Below, piece after piece: positions 5,256-5,723 of a stretch of DNA of 5,723 nucleotides. The stretch is from positions 1 through 5,723 of the forward strand of contig JALHSV010000601.1 of the NCBI GenBank assembly GCA_022865525.1. Direction: 5' to 3'. Each line of letters begins with the position of its first letter. Within the stretch, counting starts at the first letter, position 1. The stretch comes from Thermodesulfovibrionales bacterium (GTDB taxonomy: Bacteria > Nitrospirota > Thermodesulfovibrionia > Thermodesulfovibrionales > SM23-35). The translations under genes were made by a program, and so were the position numbers. The notes under the pieces are model-generated. The model made no database searches, was not told the DNA's origin, and saw only the letters and a program-made list of their open reading frames with translations.

Positions 5256-5558
5256 GACCCCGGTGATCTTTTCCTTCCCGAGGGTCCATTTTTCATTTGG
5301 CTGCCAATTTTTTTTGAATGATTTTACATCCTGGGAGACGATGGCCGAGAGGAGTGGTTCAAAAAAAGCAATGAGGCATTCGCCAACTTCGGAAAAAACC
5401 GAAGGAATATTCGTTAAACTATTTCTATTTATAAATGCCAGCCATTGAGCCGCTTTCTTTTCATAGAATTTTGTTGTGAGCGCCTGGGGCAATTCAGGAA
5501 ACAGAGCCGTGCCCCGTTGTTTGCAAGTGGCTTGGATAGCTCTGATTACGACACTTCC
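5241..5558 (-). pseudogene. C-terminal remnant of an AbiEii/AbiGii-type nucleotidyltransferase toxin
   Basis: AbiEii proteins are nucleotidyltransferase toxins of type IV toxin-antitoxin systems paired with AbiEi antitoxins. Reading the minus strand from about 5558, the peptide has the usual C-terminal pattern of this family. It shows AIQATCKQRGTALFPELPQALTTKF, then QWLAFINRN, then EVGECLIAFFEPLLSAI, and finally NWQPNEKW near 5286. These match the family's 'ATF-RRGT-P-P-ALT-F', 'QW-AFL', 'EV-L-FL-PLL' and 'W-PGG-W' blocks. Only about 90 residues remain; the catalytic nucleotidyltransferase domain is absent. Towards its 5' side the frame runs into the repeat at 5571-5701, where only a TTG start is available. 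Its stop (TAG, 5243-5241) lies in the end of the other repeat copy. No antitoxin gene is seen. I recognise the pattern from memory, so the family call is moderate; being broken is clear. Confidence 0.6.
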
Positions 5559-5570
5559 TTTGGGGGAACC

Positions 5571-5701
5571 GGGGACGGTGCTTGACTTTGCGCGAAGCAA
5601 TCGATACGGCTATGTAAAAGTCCTGCGCGGAACGTGTTGGATTTGCTGTTCCGTTAAGATAAATCAGAAATTGTGTGCCCAACTCTTGAACTTTTCTCTA
5701 A
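5571..5701 (+). repeat. GGGGAC repeat element, copy B
   Basis: This is the second copy of the element at 5105-5255, in the same orientation. It shares the first 20 bases (GGGGACGGTGCTTGACTTTG) and the 21-base block at 5639-5659. It has only one TGACTTTG unit and lacks the terminal AATTGGTGTCCCC, ending instead in CTCTAACCC. Translated on the minus strand, both copies keep the same peptide-like string (FLI-LNGTANP...SI-SRKV). This copy abuts the truncated end of the AbiEii remnant and probably marks the site where that gene was broken. Confidence 0.65.
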
Positions 5702-5702
5702 C

Positions 5703-5715
5703 CCTGCTGCGCAGG
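5703..5715. repeat. Short hairpin CCTGC-TGC-GCAGG at the window edge
   Basis: A 5-bp GC-rich inverted repeat with a 3-nt loop lies just past the end of repeat copy B. It could be the REP-like end of that element or a chance palindrome; the window stops 8 bases later, so it cannot be placed. Confidence 0.3.
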
Positions 5716-5723
5716 ATAAGTAA

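Noticed and set aside
4965..5321. 118-codon plus-strand frame across repeat copy A
   Set aside because: It reads through the repeat and out of the antisense side of the AbiEii remnant, with no ribosome binding site or family features.

Overview
The window looks like the edge of a bacterial defence island. Three or four AT-rich, plus-strand accessory genes (positions 2-4442) are followed by about 1.3 kb of repeats and gene debris with no intact gene (4443-5723). The host is probably a Gram-negative bacterium with a moderately GC-rich backbone. The GTAGGGGCAC-type palindromes, the ATTGGTGTC-bearing repeats and the GGGGAC...GTCCCC elements are the kind of dispersed repeats I associate with Desulfobacterota and related environmental lineages. 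That placement is an inference with low confidence; no rRNA, tRNA or housekeeping gene is present to anchor it.

Layout: (1) 2-1414, the 3' part of a large Eco57I/type IIG-like adenine-N6 DNA methyltransferase with its NPPY motif and TaqI-like specificity region. Its 5' part lies outside the window. The gene is a base-composition mosaic: GC-rich ends around an AT-rich middle that begins right at NPPY. (2) 1469-2233, a Mrr-like PD-(D/E)XK restriction endonuclease. The 54-nt gap before it is tiled by two mini-ORFs linked by overlapping stop/start codons. (3) 2329-3258, a TIR-like domain protein with a beta-rich C-terminal region and a very strong ribosome binding site, preceded by three overlapping 5-bp hairpins. 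(4) 3259-3620, an intergenic stretch with an unexplained GC-richer patch and a good sigma70-type promoter at its end. (5) 3624-4442, a DUF2971 protein, apparently its own transcription unit. (6) 4443-5723, palindromic elements, near-identical 30-bp direct repeats, a perfect 79-bp tandem duplication, two copies of a ~130-150-bp repeat, and between those copies a minus-strand C-terminal remnant of an AbiEii-type nucleotidyltransferase toxin.

How the genes may work together (inference): the methyltransferase and the adjacent endonuclease could form a modification/restriction pair, with the TIR-like protein acting as a second, suicidal NAD-consuming layer in the same transcription unit. DUF2971 has no established function that I can state, but its position fits an accessory defence locus. 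The AbiEii remnant and dense repeats suggest repeated gain and loss of such modules at this site.
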